Source of the DNA: an uncultured Clostridia bacterium
Lineage (GTDB): Bacteria; Bacillota; Clostridia; Lachnospirales; Anaerotignaceae
NCBI GenBank assembly: GCA_937901125.1
Contig: CALCGT010000007.1
Coordinates: forward strand, 1-10,213
Length of the DNA stretch: 10,213 nt
Direction of reading: 5' to 3'
Under the pieces are notes generated by a model. That model was not told the DNA's origin. It searched no databases and saw only the letters and a program-made list of their open reading frames with translations. Shown here one piece after another: positions 1 through 7,668 of the stretch (its first letter is position 1; the number at the start of each line of letters is the position of its first letter). Position numbers and translations under genes: made by a program.

Positions 1-931
1 AGTCATCGGCGTAACGGTTGTACTGAAGCCTTTTGTACTTCTCGTCCATTTCGTCTAAATGGGGCGTGGACAACATCACTTTCCTTGCTTCTTTAAACGC
101 TGTCAAATTTGCTTCTGTGCGCTCAATTTCCAGATTTTTCTGCGCTTTCCGATAAGCCCAACGCACCTTGTCGTGGTCTTTGTGGACTTTACGGTTTCTT
201 GTATCGCCTTTGTCAAAACTAATTTTCATCTTTGCCATGAACTCATCAAGCTCATTCAGATAGATATTAGAAAGTATCGGACTAACGCCGGAGCCTTGCG
301 GACTGCCGGAGTATGTTTCGTGGTATGTCCACTGTTCCATATATCCTGCCCTTAAAAATTTCCACATCAGCGATATAAACGCTTCATCTTTTATGCGCTT
401 TCTCAAAAGCTGTATTGTGATATGGTGGTCGAAACTATCGAAGCAAGCCTTAATATCTCCCTCGATTATCCACTTTGCGCCAGTAAACAGCGTTACAATT
501 TCTTTTAACGCCGTATGGCAGCTTCTTTTCGGTCTAAAACCGTGGGAATTGTCAGAGAACGTCGGCTCATAAATTGCTTCTAAAATCATGCGTACGACTT
601 CCTGCAACAACTTATCGTCCGTTGACGGAATCCCAAGCGGACGCTTTTTACTGCTGTTTTTCTTTGCAATATAAACACGCCTTGCTGGGTTCGGCTGGTA
701 TGAGTGGTCTCTTAATTTCGCAATGAGTTTTTCAATGCGTTCCATGCTCATACCATCAAGAGTGAGTCCGTCTGCCCCTGCTGTCATGCTCCCCTGAGAG
801 GTCGCAATATTCTGGTATGCGAGCAGATAGAACTCTGGGTTGTACAGGTTACGGTATAATCTTTCGTACCTGTACTCTTTGTTTCTTGCTTTTTCACTTA
901 AACTTTTCAATACATTTTCTGGACTTCTCAT
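1..931 (-). CDS. Group II intron-encoded reverse transcriptase/maturase (LtrA-like), C-terminus beyond window
   Basis: Multifunctional intron protein: it helps the intron RNA splice and copies it into DNA at new sites. The visible 310 residues contain the N-terminal reverse transcriptase blocks: RIYIAKK-like RVYIAKKNSSKKRPLGIPS (RT1), HGFRPKRSCHTAL (RT2), EGDIKACFDSFDHH with catalytic Asp159 (RT3), GSPQGSGVSPILSNIYLNEL (RT4), then a roughly 70-residue charged insertion, and YADD at 307-310 (RT5), where the window ends. The sequence resembles LtrA of the Lactococcus Ll.LtrB intron, ML lineage. Start: ATG at 931; in-frame TGA lies three codons upstream (938-940), so no longer start is possible. 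AGGAAAGG and GTGAGG lie upstream as possible ribosome binding sites, in the part of domain IV where such introns normally carry them. The maturase (X), DNA-binding and any endonuclease domains cannot be judged here. Confidence 0.95.
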   Translation of the reverse strand, partial: MRSPENVLKSLSEKARNKEYRYERLYRNLYNPEFYLLAYQNIATSQGSMTAGADGLTLDGMSMERIEKLIAKLRDHSYQPNPARRVYIAKKNSSKKRPLGIPSTDDKLLQEVVRMILEAIYEPTFSDNSHGFRPKRSCHTALKEIVTLFTGAKWIIEGDIKACFDSFDHHITIQLLRKRIKDEAFISLMWKFLRAGYMEQWTYHETYSGSPQGSGVSPILSNIYLNELDEFMAKMKISFDKGDTRNRKVHKDHDKVRWAYRKAQKNLEIERTEANLTAFKEARKVMLSTPHLDEMDEKYKRLQYNRYADD

Positions 932-1180
932 AATGCCTCACGCACCTTTCCTTATTATTTGTATTGAAGAAAGACTGTCTCCCTTCGCCATGTGGACGGC
1001 TTTCCCGTCCTCGGACTACTACGGAGACTCTGTTGCCATAGTAAATATTCAGAGTCACTTTTCTCATAGCACTCATAGCCGATTTTTCGGCGTTTTACCT
1101 TAGGCAATCCCCGTTTAGAACTGTAATAACATAAGCCTGTTATGATTTCGGATGTGACGTTCGCCGTTTTCCATTATCCT

Positions 1181-1258
1181 ATGGTTGATTTACTCTGGGT
1201 ATCTTGTGAATACGCATGGCCGACTCATATCCACCAGAGTACATGCGAGTATAACTTC
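1181..1258 (-). other. Candidate exon-binding sites EBS1 (1181-1186) and EBS2 (1253-1258) of the intron
   Basis: EBS1 candidate AACCAT (1186-1181) pairs with ATGGTG, the last six exon bases (1525-1520), at five positions, with a G-A mismatch at the base next to the splice site. EBS2 candidate GAAGTT (1258-1253) lies in the 15-nt loop of the CATGCG/CGCATG hairpin and pairs with AAATTC at exon positions -13 to -8 (1532-1527), again five of six with one G-A mismatch. The order EBS2 before EBS1, the loop setting and the one-base gap between the two exon sites are as expected for group IIA introns. Each 5-bp match alone could be chance; the shared geometry makes the pair more believable. Confidence 0.5.
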
Positions 1259-1507
1259 CTTACGCATGGAGCAACATTTTGCCCAATCTCCGACTGTCAT
1301 TCAGGCAGTTTAGCTTTCATCCTTATTCATAACTTTTCATCACTACCGCGCAAACACTTTGGAAGTTTCTGTGTTTCGTGACCTCCGACATGCTACACTC
1401 CCCGTCAGGTTTCCCCTTTCGGATAAGTCGGGTGACGATAGGGTGCGGATTATTCCGCTTTGATACCTTGCCCTATTACTTGCTCAAGGTAAGATTATTA
1501 CAGCCCC

Positions 1508-4500
1508 TTACGGGCGCACCACCATTGAATTTGAAATAGGAGTACCCGTGGCAAATACGATGCCTTTGCCGCCCGTCAGTTCATCCAGGTACCGGCATTT
1601 CATAAACAGGTCAGAAGATTTCTGTGCTTCTGTCTGAGCAATGCCACTAACATTTCGCATCTTTGTTACCAAGAAAAGATTTTTGAAATAATGTGCCTCG
1701 TCCACCATCAGACGGTCAATGCCCAATTCTTCAAAGGTCACAAGGTTATCTTTGCGGCTCTGATCGTTCAGTTTCTTCAACTTTGCCTCCAGAGATTTTC
1801 TCGTTTTCTCCATCTGCTTAATGGTATAGTTTTCACTTCTTGCCGTCTTCGCTTCCCGGATACCTTCTACAATTTCTTCGATCTGGCTTTCCAAAATATG
1901 CTGCTGTCGCTCTATGCTGACAGGAATCTTCTCCAACTGGCTATGTCCGATAATGACTGCATCATATTCCCCTGTGGCAATCCTACCGCAGAATTTCCTG
2001 CGGTTCTTTGTTTCAAAATCCTTCTTTGTTGCAACAAGGATATTTGCCGCAGGATATAATTGCAGCCATTCGGCACCAAACTGTTCTGTGATATGATTTG
2101 GTACTACTACCAAAGTTTTCGCACACAGTCCCAGACGCTTACTCTCCATGGCTGCAGCCACCATCTCAAAGGTTTTGCCCGCCCCTACTTCGTGAGCAAG
2201 CAGTGTATTACCGCCATACATGATGTGGGCGATGGCATTGATCTGATGCTTTCTGAGAGTGATTTCTGGGTTGATACCGGAAAACCAAATATGACTGCCG
2301 TCATATTCACGGGGACAAATGGAATTGAAACGCTCATTATACAGTGTCACCAATCGTTCCCTTCGGTCGGCATCTTTCCATACCCAGTCCTTGAATGCCT
2401 GTTTGACGAGTTCCTGCTTGCTCTGGGCAATGGCAGTTTCTTTTTTGTTCAGCACACGCCTTTCATTGCCTTCCGCATCAACGATTTTATCAAAGATACG
2501 AACGTCCCTCTGATTCAGCGTATCTTCGATGATCTTATAGGCATTGATGCGTTTTGTACCATAGGTGTTTTCGCTTTTGACATTGGTTCTGTCATAGCTT
2601 TTCGCAGTAACATTCCATTCGCCTGTATGCTTGGAATACAGCACTTTGATCTGCTGTCTGGCATAGTAAGGTGTATCCAGAAGTTCGTATGTAAACTGCT
2701 GTACCACATCTGCAGGTAACCAAGTAGAACCCAGCCTTACACTAATCTCACTGGCTTTCAAATCTTCCGGTTGTACCTGCTGTAATGCTTCAATATTTCC
2801 TTTCAGCACATCAGCCAACTGCGGATCTGTCGAAAATAATTCCGCCATCTTCTGGTATTTCTTCAGTTTCTGGCGTACATTACCAGAAAGAAAATCATCT
2901 GCTGTGCGGTAAGTACATACCTCTTTGGAAAAGCCATCATAATCTCGGAATACAACGCCAGTCAGTTCGGAGAATAATGTTTCCTCGGCTCTGCCTGTCA
3001 GACTGGACATAAAGCCCATATCCACACAGGCCCGTTCTGCAAGAGAAACTGCCAATGCTTCACTGGCTGTATCAACTCTGTCCACTTTTACATTCGGCTT
3101 GATGGTACGTTTGGAAAACATATCTGCTTTCCGCTTCAGATTTCCCTGTTCGTCCAAGATTTCCAGAGAGCAAAGCAAAGGATAGCTACTGTCCTGAGAG
3201 AAAGCCATGTTGTTACCACGACTGTTCAGCAAACCATATTGCTTGGAAAAAGCATCATACAGTTTATTCAGCGTCTTTTGTTCTTCCAAAATATCCTTAT
3301 CGGGATATTCCTCCGTCTGATATTCGATCAACCTTCTGACACTGTCACGGATACCGATCATCCCTCGGATACGGCTTTCTGCCGTTGCCGAAACATTGGC
3401 AGGATACATACGGCTGTTCTCACGATAATAAATCTGCCCATCTACCAATGCGTAACTGAAATTTCGGATGGTCGGGTCTGCAGGAATAGACTGATCCTGT
3501 TCTTCATCCAGAATTTCATCAAATTCATATTCATTGACTTCCCCTTGGATATGGGTAATGGCTTCTGTCAGCTGCTCTCCCAAGTCAGAATCAGGGAAAG
3601 GGTTACAGGTAGTCACCTTTTCACCGCCATACAGCCCTTCGTGATATTCCATTTCCCCAAGAACCATTTCTGGATGGTCAAGGAAATATTGGTTCATAGG
3701 GATGCCATTTTCATTCTGCCCCAGATACACCCAATCAGGTTCAATGTCGATAATACGGTCACGCTTCTGCAGGAAAAGAATATCTGCCGTTACCTCTGTC
3801 CCTGCATTCGCCTGAAACGCTGTATTAGGCAAACGGATTGCACCCAGCAAATCAGCTCTCTGAGAGATATATTTTCGAACTGAGGAGTTCTTCTTATCCA
3901 TCGTTCCTTTGCTCGTCACAAAGGCAATCACACCGCCAGGACGCACCTTATCAATAGTCTTTGCAAAGAAATAATCATGAATGAGAAAATTATGCTTATC
4001 GTATTTTCTATCCGGCACTTTATAGCTGCCAAAGGGAACATTCCCCACCGCCACATCAAAAAAGCTGTCTGGGAGATTTGTTTCCTCAAATCCACAAACA
4101 TCAATGTTATTTTTCTGATATAGTTGTTTTGCAATTCTGCCTGTAATGCTGTCCAATTCCACGCCGTACAGTTTGCTTTCCTGCATACTCTCAGGCAGCA
4201 TACCAAAGAAATTACCCGTACCACAGGCAGGCTCCAGAATATTCCCTCTGCGAAATCCCATGTTTTCTATTGTCTGATACATGGCACGGATGACAACAGG
4301 AGAAGTATAATGGGCGTTCAAAACAGAACCTCTAGCAGAAACATATTCTTCAGGCGTCAGAAGTCCCTGTAACTCTCGGTACTCATTCGTCCAGGTGGAA
4401 TTGTTTTCTTCAAACACCTGAGGCAAACCGCCCCAACCAACATACTTGGAAAGGATCTCCTGTTCTTCCGATGTAGCAAGGCGATTTTCCTGCTCGATCT

Positions 4501-7500
4501 GACGCAGAGTACGGATGGCTTCGATATTATTTCTGCATTTTTCCCTGTCACTACCAACACCCAAGGTATCATTTGTAATATGATAATTGATTTTCTGGCC
4601 CGCTGGTTGTTGTTCCGCTGGTTCCTCTTTCTTTGAAACAAAAATTTCAGGCAAAGAAAGTTCTTTTTCCTTCTGCTCTATCTTTTCTTCGGGAACAGGA
4701 TATGGACTTTCATCTCTGGTGCCGATTAGAGCATAAGTGCCATTGTCATAGGAAATCAGCGCTTCAAGTATCTCTTTTTTCCTTGCATAGTCCTTATCGA
4801 AGTCGGCAATATTGTCCAGCACCGCTGTCATATCGGAAATCAACTTCTGCACTTGTTCCTGATCATCCAACAACTTACGGATAACATCAATCGTATCATT
4901 CCACCCCATATCCATCGAATACGGTTTTGGTGTATCCTGCGGTACTCTTTCATAAAAAGAGCGAATCCTTGCAGCCAGCATTCTTTTTTCATACTCAGGG
5001 TAATATTCCAATTCAGACTGGCTCATGTAGCGATTTTCTGCAATCAGCTTATCGATACGCTTCGCTACCTGCGGCCATGTCAGTTTGACTTTATCGTAAG
5101 GGCGCCCAATGGTTCCACGGCTATATTCAAAACCCTTACTGCTATGGTCTATATTGTCCCCCATAGCAGCCATACCGCCAGTACCAAATTCATCTTTCAA
5201 AAAGTCTGCCTTTTCTTTTTCTGTATGATCGTTTGAAAAATAAGTATAAATCCTGTATTTTCCACCTTCTATACCACTGCCTCTGCGGATAAAAACAGCA
5301 TCAATTTCATCATCAGAAATGAATTTTCTTTCCTCTACAAAAGTAAAACTATCCTGTGCTCGAAAAGGCAAAGGCACATAGCATAAATCCAAAACCCGTT
5401 CATGGACATCTTCCGGCTCATGGATGATACGAAAAGAGGGCGGATAATTTGGCAGCATCATCGTTACATCACTAATATTTTTCGCTACCTCTTCCACCCA
5501 GTCATCATCTTTCAGTTTCTCTGAAACTTCATCTATGAATTTATCGTAACTAATACCATAATGGGAAACGATTTTGTATTCATCAGGCACATTCCGAAAT
5601 TCGTCACGGTACAATAGATTTATCTTTTCCGCCACATCACGCAGTTCCCATTCTCTCACCTGATCCAACTCTTCCTGCGACATAAACTGCCCCATATCCA
5701 GCAATTCTTGGATACGAGTTGCTATCTGTTTCCATGTCAACAAAGAACTTTCATCAGATCGTTCAACGCTCACACCCCTTGCAATACGAATACCGTCAAA
5801 ATCATATCTAGCTGTCACTCTTTCCTCGCCAATGATAAAGCCTTTGCCGTCATTCCCGAATTCTTCCCGCAGAAATGCTGCATTTCTTTCCAGCCCTTTG
5901 TTTTTCTGAAACCATGCACAGATACGCAGTCGGGTATTACGCTTATTGCTGCCGCTGGTCAGCACTTCATCAATGATCTGCTGTGAAAGAATAAACACAG
6001 GCTTGGGAGATTCTTTTATCTGCTTCGCCTGTTCCTCCGTTTCCACACCAAACAAGGACATCTGCTCTACCACCGGTTTCAACACTGGTAAAGGCTGTGC
6101 GGAAAAATACAGATTCCTTTCGATCAGGTTTGCAACATATTCCTGTACGATACCCCACGAAAAAAGGGATTCTTCCTCTCTGGACAGATAACTGCCCTTC
6201 CAAGTCAGAAGTCCCTTTTCTTCTTTCTTATAGCCTACTCGCTGTCCATCCAACACAAGTAACTCTGTATAGGCATCGCCATAAATCCCCTTCATGTATT
6301 CCGCACGCTGATCCATATCCGTATGTTCTCTAAAATACTGGATGACATCGCTGCGTTTTGCCTTCAAATGCTGTTCACTGCAAAACAGTTCGTTCAACAG
6401 TTCTTCATTGAGGAAGGGCGGTAATGTTTTTGCTTCATTACCTCCCTTAAGAGAAGGATTTAGCTGTAAATCAAGTCGCTGAGTATCTGTTCCTCTGCGG
6501 CCTGACGGATATTGTTCATCAATCCTACCCATTTCATCTGATCCGTATCTTTCATTTCCTCGGTCAGACCTTCCTGCTGGGCCATCTGTTTCGTCACTTC
6601 TTCCACCCGTTTCTGGGCTGTCTGCTCGATTTCCGCCAGATGTTCCATCAGTTTCCCTGTCAGGATCAGGGTTGAATAGTATGCTTTCTTGTGGTTCTTC
6701 AGATATGTTTTCCGCATCCGTCCGTATTTCCCGATGCTCGGCTGATCTGCTGTCAGTGTCAGTTCCGGCAGCTGATAATCGCCCATCTGTCTGTAAGTGA
6801 TGTCCATACTCGACGCCCCTTTCTGTTTCATTCTTTTCTTCTGCTCTTTCAACTTCATTATCTACGGTGATTTCATTTTCTGCAAATTTTTTACCAGTTC
6901 TTTTTTCTTCCCGCAGCATCCCTTTTACGGTGCTTTCGATCTCTCGCAGTACCATTTCAGAAATATCACTGGAAGCCGTCCCCAAAACCGTAATCGTTTC
7001 CACCGTATTGAAATTGAAGATCTGCATAAAATCATCACGGTTTAGATATTCAGAAGCATCATACCCACAACGGGTCAGCAACATATATCCAATAGAACTC
7101 TCCAACATTTGACGAAAGGCAACCTGTACGCTCAATCCATCCAGATCTTCCAGATAACTACGCTCTTTCACATCCATCAGATTTTCCAGATAATCCGTAA
7201 AATGGTCATCGGCAGCATTTTTTGCCGTAGAAAGCAAAATAGATGGAATATCACTTCCATCTACTGTGCCAAAACTATTCGTGAGGGTTTCTGCAACACC
7301 TTCCTGAAAACGCTGCTGCATCTGCCACAAACGAACTTCATTTCCATAATAACTATATGTATCTACTATATCGAATACATACCGCAGCCGCAGTTTTTCC
7401 TGGCTGTCATCAATCAGGGCGATGCCTTTGGAGCCTTTGTTGATCCATCTTCTGAACCGCTTATTCCACATATCAATGGGAGCGCAGGCCGTGGCATTTG

Positions 7501-7654
7501 GCCTCTGGGCATGGATCAGTACCTGGTCATGGAAAGAATACTTATAGTTATTCCCCGCCGTTCTGAGAAATGCTGTCCAGTTTTGAGGATTGCTCGTCAA
7601 ACTTCTGGTAGTCTGCTCTGCCAAGGGAATAATATCTTTGAGTTTTGATGCCAA
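1508..7654 (-). CDS. Polyvalent DNA methylase-helicase (ArdC-like N-terminus, MTase, SF2/SNF2 helicase), 5' exon interrupted by group II intron
   Basis: A giant ICE/phage-type protein expected to bind and modify or remodel the element's DNA. Order: ArdC-like ssDNA-binding region at 20-80 (NWTAFLRTAGNNYKYSFHDQ, then QRPNATACAPIDMWN); helical region to about 250; charged then Gly/Asp/Arg/Ser-rich linker at about 250-400; three related modules with conserved Trp500, Trp641 and Trp860; N6-adenine methylase-like domain with motif I EPACGTGNFFG (1141-1151) and motif IV NVPF (1205-1208) in place of the usual NPPY/F; helicase lobe 1 with Walker A HEVGAGKT (1821-1828), DEAH (1985-1988) and motif III ATGTPISNS (2035-2043). 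The start is TTG at 7654, chosen because AAGGAGGG sits 6 nt upstream and the next in-frame Met is residue 62. Val2045 is the last exon codon (ends 1520); Val-Arg-Pro and the TAA are intron sequence. Lobe 2 must lie in the second exon, outside the window. I see no frameshift or stop elsewhere. Confidence 0.93.
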   Translation of the reverse strand: MASKLKDIIPLAEQTTRSLTSNPQNWTAFLRTAGNNYKYSFHDQVLIHAQRPNATACAPIDMWNKRFRRWINKGSKGIALIDDSQEKLRLRYVFDIVDTYSYYGNEVRLWQMQQRFQEGVAETLTNSFGTVDGSDIPSILLSTAKNAADDHFTDYLENLMDVKERSYLEDLDGLSVQVAFRQMLESSIGYMLLTRCGYDASEYLNRDDFMQIFNFNTVETITVLGTASSDISEMVLREIESTVKGMLREEKRTGKKFAENEITVDNEVERAEEKNETERGVEYGHHLQTDGRLSAAGTDTDSRSAEHREIRTDAENISEEPQESILFNPDPDRETDGTSGGNRADSPETGGRSDETDGPAGRSDRGNERYGSDEMGRIDEQYPSGRRGTDTQRLDLQLNPSLKGGNEAKTLPPFLNEELLNELFCSEQHLKAKRSDVIQYFREHTDMDQRAEYMKGIYGDAYTELLVLDGQRVGYKKEEKGLLTWKGSYLSREEESLFSWGIVQEYVANLIERNLYFSAQPLPVLKPVVEQMSLFGVETEEQAKQIKESPKPVFILSQQIIDEVLTSGSNKRNTRLRICAWFQKNKGLERNAAFLREEFGNDGKGFIIGEERVTARYDFDGIRIARGVSVERSDESSLLTWKQIATRIQELLDMGQFMSQEELDQVREWELRDVAEKINLLYRDEFRNVPDEYKIVSHYGISYDKFIDEVSEKLKDDDWVEEVAKNISDVTMMLPNYPPSFRIIHEPEDVHERVLDLCYVPLPFRAQDSFTFVEERKFISDDEIDAVFIRRGSGIEGGKYRIYTYFSNDHTEKEKADFLKDEFGTGGMAAMGDNIDHSSKGFEYSRGTIGRPYDKVKLTWPQVAKRIDKLIAENRYMSQSELEYYPEYEKRMLAARIRSFYERVPQDTPKPYSMDMGWNDTIDVIRKLLDDQEQVQKLISDMTAVLDNIADFDKDYARKKEILEALISYDNGTYALIGTRDESPYPVPEEKIEQKEKELSLPEIFVSKKEEPAEQQPAGQKINYHITNDTLGVGSDREKCRNNIEAIRTLRQIEQENRLATSEEQEILSKYVGWGGLPQVFEENNSTWTNEYRELQGLLTPEEYVSARGSVLNAHYTSPVVIRAMYQTIENMGFRRGNILEPACGTGNFFGMLPESMQESKLYGVELDSITGRIAKQLYQKNNIDVCGFEETNLPDSFFDVAVGNVPFGSYKVPDRKYDKHNFLIHDYFFAKTIDKVRPGGVIAFVTSKGTMDKKNSSVRKYISQRADLLGAIRLPNTAFQANAGTEVTADILFLQKRDRIIDIEPDWVYLGQNENGIPMNQYFLDHPEMVLGEMEYHEGLYGGEKVTTCNPFPDSDLGEQLTEAITHIQGEVNEYEFDEILDEEQDQSIPADPTIRNFSYALVDGQIYYRENSRMYPANVSATAESRIRGMIGIRDSVRRLIEYQTEEYPDKDILEEQKTLNKLYDAFSKQYGLLNSRGNNMAFSQDSSYPLLCSLEILDEQGNLKRKADMFSKRTIKPNVKVDRVDTASEALAVSLAERACVDMGFMSSLTGRAEETLFSELTGVVFRDYDGFSKEVCTYRTADDFLSGNVRQKLKKYQKMAELFSTDPQLADVLKGNIEALQQVQPEDLKASEISVRLGSTWLPADVVQQFTYELLDTPYYARQQIKVLYSKHTGEWNVTAKSYDRTNVKSENTYGTKRINAYKIIEDTLNQRDVRIFDKIVDAEGNERRVLNKKETAIAQSKQELVKQAFKDWVWKDADRRERLVTLYNERFNSICPREYDGSHIWFSGINPEITLRKHQINAIAHIMYGGNTLLAHEVGAGKTFEMVAAAMESKRLGLCAKTLVVVPNHITEQFGAEWLQLYPAANILVATKKDFETKNRRKFCGRIATGEYDAVIIGHSQLEKIPVSIERQQHILESQIEEIVEGIREAKTARSENYTIKQMEKTRKSLEAKLKKLNDQSRKDNLVTFEELGIDRLMVDEAHYFKNLFLVTKMRNVSGIAQTEAQKSSDLFMKCRYLDELTGGKGIVFATGTPISNSMVVRP
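1520..1532 (-). other. 5' splice junction and exon target site (IBS2, IBS1)
   Basis: The last exon bases before the intron. The junction lies between 1520 and 1519, exactly between two codons (phase 0), directly after SNSMV of helicase motif III. The related family proteins normally continue with a Glu-Leu-Tyr-like segment, whereas here the frame reads Val-Arg-Pro and stop. IBS1 is 1525-1520 and IBS2 is 1532-1527. Confidence 0.8.
6460..6807 (-). CDS. tnpV: TnpV-family transposon-encoded protein, overprinted in the +1 frame of the methylase-helicase gene
   Basis: A 115-residue ORF wholly inside the large gene, same strand, shifted by +1. Its product reads as a TnpV protein (family named after the Tn4451 gene; molecular function not established): TYRQMGDYQLPELTL at 4-18, GKYGRMRKTYLKNHKKAYY at 26-44, LTGKLMEHLAEIEQTA at 49-64, MKWVGLMNNIRQAAEEQIL at 91-109, and the family ending LIYS just before the TAA. 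I chose ATG 6807 because it starts a few residues before the conserved TYxxxGDYxLP block, like other members, and AAAGGGG lies 8 nt upstream (6816-6822); the frame is open to an ATG at 6858. The overlap covers residues 283-399 of the large protein, which there is only low-complexity linker. That contrast argues that this frame carries a protein under selection. Whether it is translated is not shown by sequence alone. Confidence 0.75.
   Translation of the reverse strand: MDITYRQMGDYQLPELTLTADQPSIGKYGRMRKTYLKNHKKAYYSTLILTGKLMEHLAEIEQTAQKRVEEVTKQMAQQEGLTEEMKDTDQMKWVGLMNNIRQAAEEQILSDLIYS
6816..6822 (-). promoter_or_regulatory. Possible internal ribosome binding site for tnpV
   Basis: AAAGGGG, 8 nt before the ATG at 6807, inside the coding sequence of the large gene. 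It would allow internal initiation on the same mRNA. The match to AGGAGG is partial, so this is only suggestive. Confidence 0.4.
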
Positions 7655-7660
7655 AAATAT

Positions 7661-7668
7661 CCCTCCTT
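7661..7668 (-). promoter_or_regulatory. Ribosome binding site that fixes the TTG start of the methylase-helicase
   Basis: AAGGAGGG, with 6 nt between it and the TTG at 7654. It directly follows, and slightly overlaps, the TAA stop of the YodL gene (7669-7667), so the two genes are probably translationally coupled. Confidence 0.85.

Larger units (their letters stand above)
1..1519 (-). ncRNA. Group II intron (group IIA / ML-like), 5' part: domains I-III and start of domain IV
   Basis: A self-splicing retroelement RNA. The 5' end is set at 1519, where the reading frame of the large helicase leaves its family pattern and the minus strand reads GTGCGCCCG, matching the GUGYG group II 5' consensus. 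From 1519 to 932 (about 590 nt) there is no accepted gene; this is the ribozyme core. Visible structure: a hairpin with arms CATGCG/CGCATG (1263-1268 and 1242-1247), a 7-bp stem GACTCTG/CAGAGTC (1026-1056), a stem GTCTCC/GGAGAC (1023-1028 with 977-982) that shares bases with the previous one, so only one can form at a time, and a GACGG/CCGTC hairpin (995-1009). These fit domains I to III. Domain IV holds the reverse transcriptase. Domains V and VI and the 3' splice site are beyond the left edge. Orientation is the same as the interrupted gene, as splicing requires. Confidence 0.93.

Noticed and set aside
59..355. Plus-strand ORF of 98 codons at the left edge
   Set aside because: Antisense to the intron reverse transcriptase, which has clear motifs in the opposite frame; the antisense product shows no recognisable pattern.
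1211..1269. 9-bp direct repeat TACGCATGG in the intron, considered as a transposition scar
   Set aside because: One copy is an arm of a hairpin in intron domain I; the repeat is better explained by RNA structure.
840..1381. Plus-strand ORFs (840-1103, 1142-1381) and the minus-strand ORF 894-1076
   Set aside because: They lie in the structured RNA core of the group II intron. Such ORFs are often predicted there but reflect ribozyme sequence, not protein.
2060..2719. Plus-strand ORF of 219 codons, and the similar one at 3239-3883
   Set aside because: Antisense shadows of the methylase-helicase gene; no family features and no convincing ribosome binding site.
3928..4641. Other same-strand out-of-frame ORFs (3928-4224, 4357-4641; likewise 2515-2709 and 5970-6203)
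   Set aside because: Unlike tnpV they show no family resemblance and overlap conserved methylase, helicase or module sequence.
7109..7648. Plus-strand ORF of 179 codons opposite the N-terminus of the large gene
   Set aside because: Antisense to the conserved ArdC-like region; composition looks like a reverse-strand shadow.
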